From IMG/VR virus record IMGVR_UViG_3300020201_000026, positions 1-54,968 of that record: a stretch of 54,968 nt of DNA; one strand, written 5' to 3'. Each line of letters opens with the position of its first letter. The stretch's first letter is position 1. The notes beneath the pieces were generated by a model, which was not told the origin of the DNA, ran no database searches, and saw nothing but the letters and a program-made list of their open reading frames with translations. A program made the position numbers and the translations under genes. The DNA comes from a virus. Positions 39,501-50,600 of the stretch are shown piece after piece.

Positions 39501-42126
39501 ATACTTCTCCCCTATTGAGATAGACGGAGTACGATTTAACATAAAAGACATTGAAGCCAAAGCAAGCGAAGATGTTCAAGATAAAGACTTTGGAATATCC
39601 GAATATGCCGAAATGGAACAGGCGTTTCAGACATATAGGGCAATTAAACAACACCAGATACTCTACAACAACCTAACAGGAGCTAAAGTAAATGAATACC
39701 TAAAAGGGAATAAGACAGATTTAGTGCCTGCTATAACAGAAGAACAAGCAAAAGAATACACGGCATACCTTGCGAAAGTAGAAACAGACTTAGCCAAGCT
39801 AAAAGCGTTGGCAATAAGCAATGAAAGCAGTTTTGTTAAAAACAACTTTAACAGTTCAATAGGTGTGTTTTCAGATAAGCTCAGTAGAATCTCACGTATC
39901 ACTTTTGTAGACCCAAAAACAGAAGAGGATATAAAAGAGATACAATCTCAATTAGGGGCATACATAGATGCTACAGCAGCGTTAGACCACATGGACGATG
40001 TTTTAGTTGACGAGCTTTCTAAAATAGAAGCAGGGTTGTTTACAGCTATTTCAGCGATAGAAGAGTCAATATTTAAAAGCTACAAAACCAACACTGCTGA
40101 AGTAGACACCGCCCTAAAAAACATTGCCGTTAGGTTAGCTCAGGCTGACTCAGCTTCAGCCGCAGAAGAAAGAGACGCTAAGATAGAAGAGCTGCGTACT
40201 TTCAACTACCTGCATCAGATAGCTACAGTAAGCACAACGGAAACCAACAAACAACTTTGGCTGGCTATTGCCGAGTTAAACAAAATAGACAAGTACTTCT
40301 TTCCTTCTTTTGAGCAAATATACGCTTTACAAAGAATGTATATGAGTATTTCCGCTTCTCAAAAAGGGCAAGAAATGCTAATTGCAAACGGGGTAACAGA
40401 AGTAGCTAACACGGTGATTATCCTAAATGGCTTTAATGGAACAGGCAAAACTAAAACAATGTCTTTGTTTAAGACAATGGTTAATGGAAAGCTCAAGTAC
40501 TTTGCTCATAGTGAAAAACAAAACGAAAATCTTTCTAAACTGACAGCTGGAAAAGGTAGCTTTCTGTTTTCAGAGAAAGGTAAAAAAAACGACTACACTA
40601 TTGTCCCAAGCACAGACCCCACTGACACAGACAGTATTACCCCTACGGAAGAGTCAAAACTAAATAAAGCTTTATCAGGGTTGAAAAAAGGCGACGTGTT
40701 AGTTGTAGACGAGTACACTATGTCTGCAACAAAAGGGTTGAAGATGATATTAAAAGAGGCAAAGGACATCGGGTTTCATGTTGTGTTGATAGGCGACACT
40801 GGGCAAGCTACTACAAATGCTACCAGTTACACCCCAAGAGGCAATCTCACAAACGTTTTTGCTTTGACAGACTCTACTGTCCCTTTGAAGCTACAACAAA
40901 GGGGGGGCATTGTTACAATACGAAAGGCAACGGACTACTTCAGGGGACTGCAAGCGGTGTTAGAAACCCAGAAAGGCGTTGTGGAGGCAGAGCAAGTGGA
41001 TAAGATGCAGGAGCTAATTGAGAAGCTGCCTCCTTTTTATTATCAGGAACACACTGTGGAGGGTTTCACAGAAGGCATTTCGGTAGTAAGCACATTAGAA
41101 GAAGCAGAAGCACTTGTGAAAGGTAGAGAGGTTATTAAAATAGGGCATAGGGCAAGTGGGGACACTATGAGTGTTATGACGGCTCAAGGGTCTGAGGCGG
41201 AAGTAGTAATAATTGACTTGGGTACTTCTTTGACGAATGGAGAAATAAATGTTTTAGATTCAATCCCCTTTTACTTTTCTGTATCAGAACACTTTAAAAA
41301 GCTACTGTCTGCTTCTGGCAGGGCAAAGACGCATTTGATTATTATACAACCTGCTAATGACTTGTTGCAGGGCAAGTTCAAAAAGGTATCTGGGAAGGTT
41401 TCTGAGTTTAGTGAAAAGGAAGAAACGAGAAAGACCTTACACGAAAAGGGGACTTCGGCATTTGAGTCTTACAATACAGTTCCTGTTGTTTCTGCTACAC
41501 CTGTTGTTGCTCCTGTTGTTTCTGCTACACCTGTTGTTGATACAGATACTGATACAGATACAGATACAGATACTGAAGCTGATACTGAAGCTGATACTGA
41601 AGCTGATGCCTCTAACAACAATTTGTTTTTGGCAGGAGTGAGGCAACTGTTAGACGCGTATAAAGGGCGCATTACCTACCCTGTTACAGACTTCGTTATA
41701 AACGTAGACAACACGGTTACTATTATGCTTAGAGGATTAGAAGAACAAACAATAGATATAAACGCCTCTTTTATTGAGGCGTTAAGAAAGACCACTGAGG
41801 TTATCTCCTGTTCTTTATTGACAACAGAAGGAGGGCTTGATTCCAAGACGGCAGTAGAAGTCTACACTGATTTAACTGGAAACACAATAATCATAGGAGC
41901 AGACGGGACTATAGACGCAAACAGTGATATGTACTATGTAATAAACAACATCGCACACACACATGAAAACGGAGGCTTTAGAGAAGTGTTAGATGCTGAC
42001 GGAAAAGCTTTTGAAATAGACGACACCGCAACGGACAACTATGACAAAATTGCAAAATGCACGGTTGTTGGAACAAAACCCCCAGAAGGAAAAGGAAACA
42101 GAAACGAAAGCAAATTAAAACTATAA
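36535..42126 (+). CDS. Giant virion protein with SF1 helicase domain, 1,863 aa
   Basis: The first 1,280 residues are helical, with Gly/Ala-rich hydrophobic stretches (about 280-480 and 590-620) suited to membrane passage. A complete SF1 helicase follows: I G-F-N-G-T-G-K-T (1299-1306), II V-V-D-E-Y (D1392, E1393), III G-D-T-G-Q (1420-1424), V T-A-Q-G-S-E (1549-1554) and VI S-A-S-G-R-A-K-T-H (from 1592), closest to the RecD/TraI/Dda group. Then come a Val/Thr/Pro linker, a D-T repeat and a C-terminal domain. It is probably ejected with the DNA and may unwind it or move it into the cell. Confidence 0.8.
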   Translation: MDELKLPYNVNAFKGGDEQPMIPVLPDTPAYANTFAPAIEEEQKNKHDVLRQESLNVNRSVGYDGSYKGTIYSDTMRKRLEERDGMIGSFIYPDALKTPDYDFRIEDIEKYWAKKEIQDKFKKEDGTTDRKAFDKYFFEVQKTIKGLQDFRRFQDVVQEYDPLKNLTERDLEARKRFMPTLVRKTSYRDESLTLQHQLLNEGKIVDLKGKPVAYNGNYFGASDKGVSYSELVGRGFHVAVQDGEKVLKEGAWGKDLSLEDRLGYWGVSRMDKADWADATYIIGGVFNGLLSTVSNVTQIAQIASEVVGASMRLTGMSKDNAEYVSGYNMFTGTNNFVERVMVNKYEGNDGNLRHYGDIIGNATGQLGGMFLTGGLGIGTWAAAKTLMATRSAAKMALLATNLIKPSTGPAVVNLLRSANPLYQRVGLALNLGVLGANQTMDAMRHSGIDIKYRGPMGIAALSVFGVLAQVDDFLIGKNSTQYFLSKVGLLNTPAVLAKSLVDMVTPLKGVLNTMTEREASKLFVSLSEKAYQKVIRSLTGNAGVGQAVKETFQELMEEGADKALLNLYNQLPEKTYGKVRKEHAAVKFQNFVDAAVGGAAGGAISGTAQRMIQGDTSKEGETVLDVIVDESSYKKTMAMLVEQADDTNRSKKWLFSSIDIDDKGELIKKGALTKSANATTADLMIHNMKVLKKTWTAFKTTYKDKTKSYQAMSKEFKELIAQNPDDTNLFSFLAGKKFKDQLSKVKIGEEDETANKEIQEGLNTILVDDADSIKREFFDKMFYLAKGGDTTYYDEYNRLNVDVITRNFNNMQERVATLPAITDLNSTLDFLNQTEGVAEKGQIEKATSFIEQTNKQLLEGRQTLTEESALNNTLSETVENTKAKVEGTLGNDEEADINPFLEDIFSAVDKYSHFLASEVRRAIEEEDIDAKLSVIALVEDFSANKKIALEAQVQDATEQEQKLAAYGNKLKSLKDITDQSVMADVNKEIYFSPIEIDGVRFNIKDIEAKASEDVQDKDFGISEYAEMEQAFQTYRAIKQHQILYNNLTGAKVNEYLKGNKTDLVPAITEEQAKEYTAYLAKVETDLAKLKALAISNESSFVKNNFNSSIGVFSDKLSRISRITFVDPKTEEDIKEIQSQLGAYIDATAALDHMDDVLVDELSKIEAGLFTAISAIEESIFKSYKTNTAEVDTALKNIAVRLAQADSASAAEERDAKIEELRTFNYLHQIATVSTTETNKQLWLAIAELNKIDKYFFPSFEQIYALQRMYMSISASQKGQEMLIANGVTEVANTVIILNGFNGTGKTKTMSLFKTMVNGKLKYFAHSEKQNENLSKLTAGKGSFLFSEKGKKNDYTIVPSTDPTDTDSITPTEESKLNKALSGLKKGDVLVVDEYTMSATKGLKMILKEAKDIGFHVVLIGDTGQATTNATSYTPRGNLTNVFALTDSTVPLKLQQRGGIVTIRKATDYFRGLQAVLETQKGVVEAEQVDKMQELIEKLPPFYYQEHTVEGFTEGISVVSTLEEAEALVKGREVIKIGHRASGDTMSVMTAQGSEAEVVIIDLGTSLTNGEINVLDSIPFYFSVSEHFKKLLSASGRAKTHLIIIQPANDLLQGKFKKVSGKVSEFSEKEETRKTLHEKGTSAFESYNTVPVVSATPVVAPVVSATPVVDTDTDTDTDTDTEADTEADTEADASNNNLFLAGVRQLLDAYKGRITYPVTDFVINVDNTVTIMLRGLEEQTIDINASFIEALRKTTEVISCSLLTTEGGLDSKTAVEVYTDLTGNTIIIGADGTIDANSDMYYVINNIAHTHENGGFREVLDADGKAFEIDDTATDNYDKIAKCTVVGTKPPEGKGNRNESKLKL
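41481..41607. repeat. In-frame tandem repeats encoding a flexible linker
   Basis: A 30-bp unit (encoding P-V-V-S-A-T-P-V-V plus A/D) occurs twice (41481-41510 and 41511-41539), followed by GATACN-type repeats encoding D-T-D-T and three copies of a 12-bp unit encoding D-T-E-A (41569-41604). They join the helicase to the C-terminal domain. Copy number probably varies between strains. Confidence 0.9.
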
Positions 42127-42129
42127 AAA

Positions 42130-44664
42130 ATGGCTAATTGTAGCATAAAACCACAAGTCCAAGAAAGTATTAAAAGAGCAACACACGTAAAAAACATCTT
42201 AGAAGGACAGATAGCGTCAGACAGTGTAGATTTTACAAACCTGCTTATCGCTTTTGCCGCTTACGGGTTTCCCTCATTAGAAGGTCGCGTGAAGATAGAG
42301 TCAAAATACGCAAGTTCTTTTTACTTACCTGGAATGATAGACGATATACAAGTCTCAACAGGGGCAACTTTTGCAAAGGTTAAAGATTTCCTCAATAGCG
42401 AAGACCCAAGAGCGATAAAACTCCTTGAAAAATCAGATGCTTTTTACGACCACCTTAAAGCTTTCAACAACAAGGACGACATAGAGTTGTTTGAGAAGAT
42501 AAAGAACTGGATAGCTTTAAACCGCACAGGGGTTACAACCATTGTCCCTGTTGATTATGCAGACGCAGATATCATAGTGCAGCAACCACTTGATTTTACA
42601 AGCAGAGTGCAAATGATGAGCCACATCATAGACACTATTGAAGACTCTACTTTAAGAGCTAAGGCAGCAGTGTTCCTTGACTATATAAGCACAGGGAACA
42701 TTAATGCCCTAATAGACAAGGAACAAGCCACAGGCACTGACTTTGTAAGTAAACTGTCTAATGCTGTGAAGAACCAAACAAGAGTCCCCGTACAAGTGAG
42801 AACAGAGCTTGTTATGGAAGGAGGCATTACAGTTGCTAAACACAAGGTGTATATGGGAGATGAGCTAATAGGAACATTACAAGACCCTGCTCTGTTTCAA
42901 CACGCTAACACCAATGAACTCAAACAGACACACGACAAGGCTGTAGAGATGTGGGGACTTGAACACGTAGAAAAAAGATTAGCTGCGTTTGGCAATGCTA
43001 TTGCTGAATTACACCGAATCAAAACAGTCAGCTTGGAATTAGTCGGCTTAGGCAAAGGTAACTTCACACACAACAAAAAGAATACTTTTTTAACAGGTAT
43101 CACATTGTCAAGTCTTCAAACAGACGAATACAAAAGCAATTTGCCTGCTAACCTTGAAATAGGAAAAAAAGTACTAATAGACTGGTCTAAGTGGCGAATG
43201 ATAGCTGGAATAAAGATGTCCCAAAAAGAACGAAAAGAGCTATCTGGATTTGTTGAAAAAATAGGGGGCATAACTGAGTTAATGAACGCGACAGAAACTA
43301 CAGTACAAGATGTAGACATTGCTCTTTTAAAAAAGTACCAGCAGTACTACGAAGAAAACAAATCATACCTAAAGCCCTTTGTGGTTTATTCTTTTACAGG
43401 GCAGGACTTAGAACCCCCTACTATTACTCCTAACCAGTTAGTTTCTCAGTACTACGAAAACTTGTTGGAGTTTATGGATAAAAGAGGGCGGATAATGTTA
43501 GACACTCCGTCTTTTACTTTTTCCGAGCTAATGAAAAAGTTTAGCACGAACTCCCCTATTAAACAGTATATTGACGAGTTGCAAGAAAGCGATAAGGAAG
43601 TAGATAAAAACGTGAACAGAGCCAAGTTAGGCTTTGCGTTTGTTTCTTCAGCAAGCACCCACAAGACATTAGAGACAATGCAATCACTGGTAACCAGTAA
43701 CCGTATAAAGGTTTTCAATACTGACAAAGACGGGGTACATAGAAACTCTTTTGCAGTAGCTATGACAGCAGACGTAAATGGCGATTCTTCAAGCCCAAAG
43801 TCAATCTTGGAAATGCTTAAGGAAACAATAAAAGAAGGTAACTTTGACAGTAAACTTGGTCATTCATCAATTGGAGGAATCCTTAGTTCAGACGGTGCTT
43901 TTAGTCTAAAACAGGACGATGAGATATTAACCCATCTTTTTTCTTTTCTACCGCTGGTAAAAGTAGGTAAAAAATACAAACACGCTTTAGACTATTTGTT
44001 TCAAGAACTTGCTGATTTCAATGAAGACTATAAGAAGTTTTCTAATGAAACACTCAAAGGGGGCAAAAACATAACGGATTATTTGTTCAGTAAAAGGGCA
44101 TCTCCTGCAAACATAATCAACAGAATGGTCGTTATGAAAGTAGGGGGCAAAGAAACAAGCAACCCTATCTATGACGAGCAAGGGGTGTTTGTTACAGTAG
44201 CCAGAAGGATAGGAACAAAGGCAGAGGAAATATTTGAGATAGAAAAGGCTTTAAAACGGAACAATAAAGACGTTGAAATGAGGTATCAAGCTAATGCTCT
44301 TTTACAAAAGGACAGTGGCAAAGCGGCTATAAAAAACCAAAACAGTGTAGGGGGCTTTGCTATTGTGGAAAGTGCCAAAATGGCTAAGTTAGGAATAGAG
44401 TACACTGTTCCGTCAATCCCTACTGAACCAAACATTTTATTAAGCGTTAAAGAGAGTAACCCTGTGGCGGCTGAAAGAACTACAATGGAAACTTTTCAAA
44501 ACATAGTAGCCCACAAAGAGGTGTCTTCTACAATAAAAAAAGCAGTACAAGTATATATAGATATAAACGACACATCTCCTAAAGCTATTGCAGACGTTGA
44601 CGAACTTCTTTTAGAGGAGTTTGAAGACAGAGACCAAATCCCCCCACTTTGTAACGTTACATAA
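42130..44664 (+). CDS. Giant-block virion protein, 844 aa
   Basis: Not recognised. Helical and acidic, without signal peptide or clear catalytic motif. Lies between the helicase giant and the polymerase giant, three bases after the first and overlapping the second by one (TAATG). In other crAss-like phages this block encodes proteins co-ejected with the RNA polymerase; this may be a polymerase partner or scaffold. Confidence 0.65.
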   Translation: MANCSIKPQVQESIKRATHVKNILEGQIASDSVDFTNLLIAFAAYGFPSLEGRVKIESKYASSFYLPGMIDDIQVSTGATFAKVKDFLNSEDPRAIKLLEKSDAFYDHLKAFNNKDDIELFEKIKNWIALNRTGVTTIVPVDYADADIIVQQPLDFTSRVQMMSHIIDTIEDSTLRAKAAVFLDYISTGNINALIDKEQATGTDFVSKLSNAVKNQTRVPVQVRTELVMEGGITVAKHKVYMGDELIGTLQDPALFQHANTNELKQTHDKAVEMWGLEHVEKRLAAFGNAIAELHRIKTVSLELVGLGKGNFTHNKKNTFLTGITLSSLQTDEYKSNLPANLEIGKKVLIDWSKWRMIAGIKMSQKERKELSGFVEKIGGITELMNATETTVQDVDIALLKKYQQYYEENKSYLKPFVVYSFTGQDLEPPTITPNQLVSQYYENLLEFMDKRGRIMLDTPSFTFSELMKKFSTNSPIKQYIDELQESDKEVDKNVNRAKLGFAFVSSASTHKTLETMQSLVTSNRIKVFNTDKDGVHRNSFAVAMTADVNGDSSSPKSILEMLKETIKEGNFDSKLGHSSIGGILSSDGAFSLKQDDEILTHLFSFLPLVKVGKKYKHALDYLFQELADFNEDYKKFSNETLKGGKNITDYLFSKRASPANIINRMVVMKVGGKETSNPIYDEQGVFVTVARRIGTKAEEIFEIEKALKRNNKDVEMRYQANALLQKDSGKAAIKNQNSVGGFAIVESAKMAKLGIEYTVPSIPTEPNILLSVKESNPVAAERTTMETFQNIVAHKEVSSTIKKAVQVYIDINDTSPKAIADVDELLLEEFEDRDQIPPLCNVT

Positions 44665-47600
44665 TGAGTAAAATATCCTTTAACAACTGCAGCACCACTG
44701 CTCAAAAAATGGAGTTTTTAGAACAAGAAGGCAAAGCAACAAATACTCAGAACAGGGCAGTAATGCAAGAATACGTTGCTAAATACCACCCTGTAACGGT
44801 GTTGAAAACTACAGAGGCATATAAAAGCACTGTTACTGACGACCCTACAAATGCCCTTTTGTATTTTCCTAAAACAGATAACCCTGTTATAGAAGGAAAA
44901 GGACTGTCCATATACGAAGATGAAAATGGACTGTATATGTATGGTTATTCTAAAGAGATTGCAGACGCTAATGAGGCAGTTAAAAAAGACCCTGAAAAGG
45001 TTTATTTTAGCAACCTCCTAATGGAATCAGACATACTTACAGAAGGAGTAGTAAAAGAGATTAAAGAACAGTTCGTCCCTTTAAAAATAGGGGAAGAAGT
45101 AGACAAGAGACCTGTTAGCGAAGTAGTATATGAGATATCCGAAAAAGAACTAAACAACTATACCCAAACTGAAATATCTGGTTTTATACAACGCTTTAGA
45201 ACAGAAGTGTTTGACAGTGTTTTCAGATACAAAATAGGAAAATGGGAAGAGTTATACCGACTCAAAAAAGAAATCATAGACAAAGCCAAAGAAGGAATAA
45301 ATGACGATACAAAAAGCACACACTATTTTGTGTTTATGTCTAAGTACTTTGACATATTCTTAGAAAACGAGTTCAAAGATGTGTTCACAGTAGATAGAGA
45401 GAAGCAGGATTACAAAATAGCAGTTACAATAGAAGAAACCGAAACAGAAATAGACGAAGACGAAGAAGGAGACCACGAGTATTCAAAAAACCAACTGTTT
45501 GTTGAGAGCAATAAACCACTAAAAGTAACTGGTTTTATGAAGATACTCTTTGGTGCTTTGAAAGGGACAGACGGCAAAAGGTACACTTACCCTAACTATG
45601 TCATCGCTTTATCCGAACTACAAGCTACTACCCTAAAAGAGTTTAGAGAGAAGGTAGATGCCTCGCATAGCCCTGAAATAAAAATCATTAAAGAGTACCT
45701 GTACGGACTTAAAGGGATAATAGCGTCTTCTACAACAACACCAAACCCTCTAATAAAAGATGCCTTCTCTCCTATCGCCTCTAATATAGAAACAGCCCTG
45801 CAACAAATAGCAACTTCTAACAAGCCACAAATACACGCCAACATAATAAAGAAAGACAAAACAGAACAAGGCTTAGAGGTACTCTCTGTGTTTAGAACAC
45901 AAGGGCAAAAAGAAAGACTAAACTCTATTGTAAGTATTGTAAATGACAAAGACGTGCTTGCCCTTTTAAGAGCGCATACTGGGCTAAAGAAAAAGGCAGA
46001 AGACACTACAAAGACTGCTGAAGAACAAGCGGTAGCAAAAGAGCTATACAAAGAATCTATTGTCAATCTATCAAAAGTGTTAGGTATAATAAACAGCCCT
46101 GACGCAACAGTGTTGATAAATGAAATATCAGCTAAAGCAAGTAGTTCAAAAGATGACAACCCACAGAGGTTTAGCAGAAGCATCTCACAAGACAGCGACC
46201 TCATAACACTTATACAACAAGGTGAGGCTTTGCAAGCTAACAATACACTGACAGTTAGTGTAGACGGCAAGCAGGTATCTGTCTTACAGAGAAGCAATCA
46301 GCTAAACACATTGCCTGCTGTTTCAACAGAGTATGGAAAAACAGACACCTTCTCAGTAGGCACAGTTGTAGAAACAAACAGGTTCAAAGACGGCGACTTA
46401 GCAAGAGGGGTAGTCAGAATAGACAATACCGCATATCTACAGTCAGGGTACGTTTTAAACGGGTTCAAAATATCGTATGCTGGGTTCACTGATTTAGAAA
46501 TGCTGAAGACAGCGTTAGAGATGTTTAACAAAGGAAGAAACATTGCCCAAACTTCCTTTTTAATACAGACCATAACACAATCTGACCAATCAACTCCTGT
46601 TGCTACTCAAATTAGTTTTGGCTCAAGATTCTTTGAAAATGTGTCTTTAAACTTTAAAGATGAAAACGGAAAACCAATAGCGTTTGACAGTAGCAACAAT
46701 GCTCACTGGATAAAAGTCCTTAACCAACGCACTTTCAAAAACGAGTTAAACTATTGGGGACACACATTGCGTAACATGTTTGCCCACATAGGATTACCCC
46801 CATACATAACTCTATCTGAAATGGTAGAAGAGCTAAGTAAAGAAACGGCTATCCCAGAAGGAATATCTGTCAATCAACTCCAAGCCAGATTAGGTAGAAA
46901 CTACATAAGTGTTTCTAAAGACGGAAAAACATTTAGTCTTAACCCCGACTTAAAAAAATACCTCAACGCTCTTGACACACAAGAAGGGTTTACTTCTGAG
47001 TTAGACAAGATGTGGGAGGAAACCCTGTTAGTAATCAAAGACAGGTATGCCGCTGGTGTTTTTAGTGCCGATGAAACTGACCAGTTAAAACTAATGCACT
47101 ATCTACACGCTTATACAGACCGCGTGATTAACCCATTGCTGGTAGGCGATATGTTCTCCTATAAAGGCAACAACGTGTTTAAGAAGGTGGTAGACAGGTT
47201 TAAGAGGAGCAAGCAGTCAGGAGGCATAGGGTTAGCTGAAACAGCTTTCGGATTAGGAGAAACAGTTAGCACAATTGCCCTCACCTCCTTTTCAAGCAGC
47301 AAGTTGTTCAAAAACGATTTGCCTGATAGCAACACTGACACACGGATACATGATGTTTTTGGCAACGAGGTAAAAGACTTCAAGGCAGTAGACGGACAGT
47401 CTTTTATGTCCCCTTTACAAGCACGATTAATGAGAGAGTCATTCGGTGGGGACTTGCAAGACTACTTCAAGAACGGGCTTGACACTAAGACACTGATAAC
47501 AGGAATGCTGGGCAACCACACAATCAATATAAAAGACTCAACCCTGACTATCTCCCCAAACATTTACCGCATATCAACGCCTGTGCAGAAGGCAATATAC

Positions 47601-50600
47601 AGACTAATGTATAGCCGAACATACGCAACAGACTTAACCGATATACAATCCTCTATTGACTTTGTTGTAGACAAAGTAATAAAAGACCATGACAAAAGAC
47701 AAGGGCTTAAAACGCACCTTTCAGAAAACCCAACCCACAACAACGCTTGGGAGTTATTGCGTAGCATCAACATAGGCTTAGGAAACAATAACACGAGCAA
47801 TGAAATACTACAGGAGTCAGAAGACTTGCTGTATTACCTCACTATTGTCTTTTATCTTCAAGGTGGCAAATACAGCGACATCAAAGAGAAGTTTTTCAGC
47901 AGTGTTTCTAACATAGAAAACATTAAAGCCAACAACGGCATAGAGCTAAAGCCAATAGACGACTCTTTTGTATTTGAAGACGGCAATATTGCTATAAACA
48001 ATGCGACATTTGACGACTATCAGTATTCTCAAATACCAACTAAGAACATAAAGATACAGTTAAATGCCAATCACGACATAGCGCACTCTGCTATAACCCT
48101 AATGACACAAGCGGTAAATGTGATGGGTATTCAAGGGAGAGTAGAAAAGGGCAAGAAGATGAAGGAAATAATCAAACGCCTTACAGACACAATAGTAGTG
48201 GACATACCGCTACTCAAAGACATACCTGAAGAAGAGCTAAACGAAGAGTTAACAAAAATACTGTTACAAACTATTGAGGATAAAGACAACCTCATGCAGA
48301 AGAATGAGATATTAGCATCAGAAGACGGTAGCATAGTTTTTCTGCCATACTACTCCAATCTTTTAAGCAACAAGCTAAACACATATATAAACAAAGCAAT
48401 TAAGCCTAAGATAAAAGGGGACTTGTTTGTGCTTAGACAAGGCACTAATATGATACAGGTTTATGACTGGCAAGTTGCTACAACAGGGGAAACACAGTCT
48501 GGGCTATATGACGAGTACCAAAGTGCAATGTCAAAAGGACACGTGATAGTAGGAAAACCTCGTACATTGAAAAACGACGGCATCTTATACAAAGGGAAAG
48601 ACATTAGATTCCCTAACAAATACAACGAAGAAGAAAAAGACACCATAACAGAAAGAGCATCTGAGATATTACAAGGGGTAGCCTCAAAGACAATAGACGA
48701 ACAAGTGTGGTTAGACTTTATAGACGAAAACAGCAGTGTTTTTACTGTAAGACCGTTTGAAGTAGTTTTACCAAACAACTACAGGAAGGAACTTCCATTT
48801 GTGCAACAGCTCGGATTAAACGCTTCACAAGCTGAAATAAAGCAGTGGTATGATAAAGCAGGCAAAGAAGAAGACAACACGGAACTCGCTCATAAAAAGT
48901 ATTTAGAACTGCAATCTATAAAAGAAGTTATAGTAAACAGGATACCTACAACAGGTCTTCACTCTTCTGGGTACTCTAAAATAGTAGGCTTCCACAATGA
49001 CAACTCCAACACTATCTTTATACCAGACGGCATAATGTATATACAAGGCTCGGATTTGGATATTGACAAAGGAGTAACTGTTTTACGCGACCTTAAAACA
49101 AAAGACAAAACAGGCAACGATAAACAAAGCATAAAAGAAGCTAACAGCATATTAGACACCTTTATAGATGTGTTGTCTAAACCTCGTAGCTACAACGAGG
49201 CACACACTCCTGTAACAACCAACGAGATGGACGAGGTTAAGACAGACCTAATGGAGGAATTGTCAGATGAAGACAAAAGGTTTATGAACTTTAACCCGTA
49301 CAGAACCTTTATGGATATGATAGCTGGCAACTGGCTAAACGGTGGAGGCAAGACACAAGTAGGGGTATATGCTAACTCTCAAAAAGTATATAACAACGTG
49401 TTTTATGTTTGCAGCACTCTAATTGAAGAGGCATATTTCGCAGCAAAAAGCGTTTCTTTTTATGGACAATCTGCCGAGTGGATAAGAACAGAGGGAAGAA
49501 AATGGGTACTTGCAAACCACTCTGACGCAAAAATAAAACAAGTATTTAATTTGTTTCCTGCTATTACATTTCAAAGCCCTATATTAGTAGAAGCAACAGA
49601 CGGAGGCAAGGCAAACACAATAGGCAATATCTTTCAACCACGCAGTAAAAATCAAGTTTGGGCAAGTCAGTCAGGGGCAAGTAACTCCGCAATGGACAAT
49701 GCAAAAGACCCTAAGTTAGCAATAATAGGTAGCACGTCAGTAACCTCTCCCCTAATAGGAGCGGCTATGATGCTTGGAGGAGAAGACAGCTCTCCTATTC
49801 ACTATTCGTTTTTAAAGTTTTTTGCTGACCCTATTACCAAAGCTATTGTCAAGAACAAAGGGCAAGCCACTGATAAAATGACAGCTGAGTTTGAAAAAGA
49901 CCCAGCCTCTAAAGGGCTTGTTGCCAAGTACTTAAAGGACTACAAGGCTTTAGAAAAGTGGGCGGAGTTTTCTAACGGGCTTGCTAAACTGTTAAAGATA
50001 AATCAGGGCGCACCGTTTCAAACAGTAGACCTCTTGATATTTCAAGACGACTATGATACAGCAATGCAGGCTAAAGACGGCAGAATAAAAATAGTAATGG
50101 ACAACTTACCAGAGTTTTCTAACTATTTTAAAGTAATGAATAGTAACACAAAGTCAAAGTCCAAGCTGTTCAAAGATGTAGCTTTGATAATGGAGTATTT
50201 TAGAACAGATAAAAACATAATAGCCTCTCAAAAAACAAATACTGATGACGAGGCTGAAACAATAAACGTCAACAAGTCAGCAAGGACAAGAGACCATTAC
50301 AAAAGCATATCAAAAGCAGTGTCGTATTTGCTTTTAGCATCAAGCAGAGTAAACATAGCCATTGATTACAATGGAAAAAAGGAAGTCTTTGAAATAAATA
50401 GCAAAGAAGTTTTGGACTATCAAGGAAACACAGTAGGGTCAAAGGCACTTGAAGACTTTGGCAGAAGGTTTCCTAAAATGATAAAATGGTATTTAACCAC
50501 AAACTCATCGTTATATCCTACCTTATACGACAAAGTCAAATTAGACGAGGACGTAATAGGCAAGGACGAAACAGTAGCCAAAGCAGAGATAAAGTACTCA

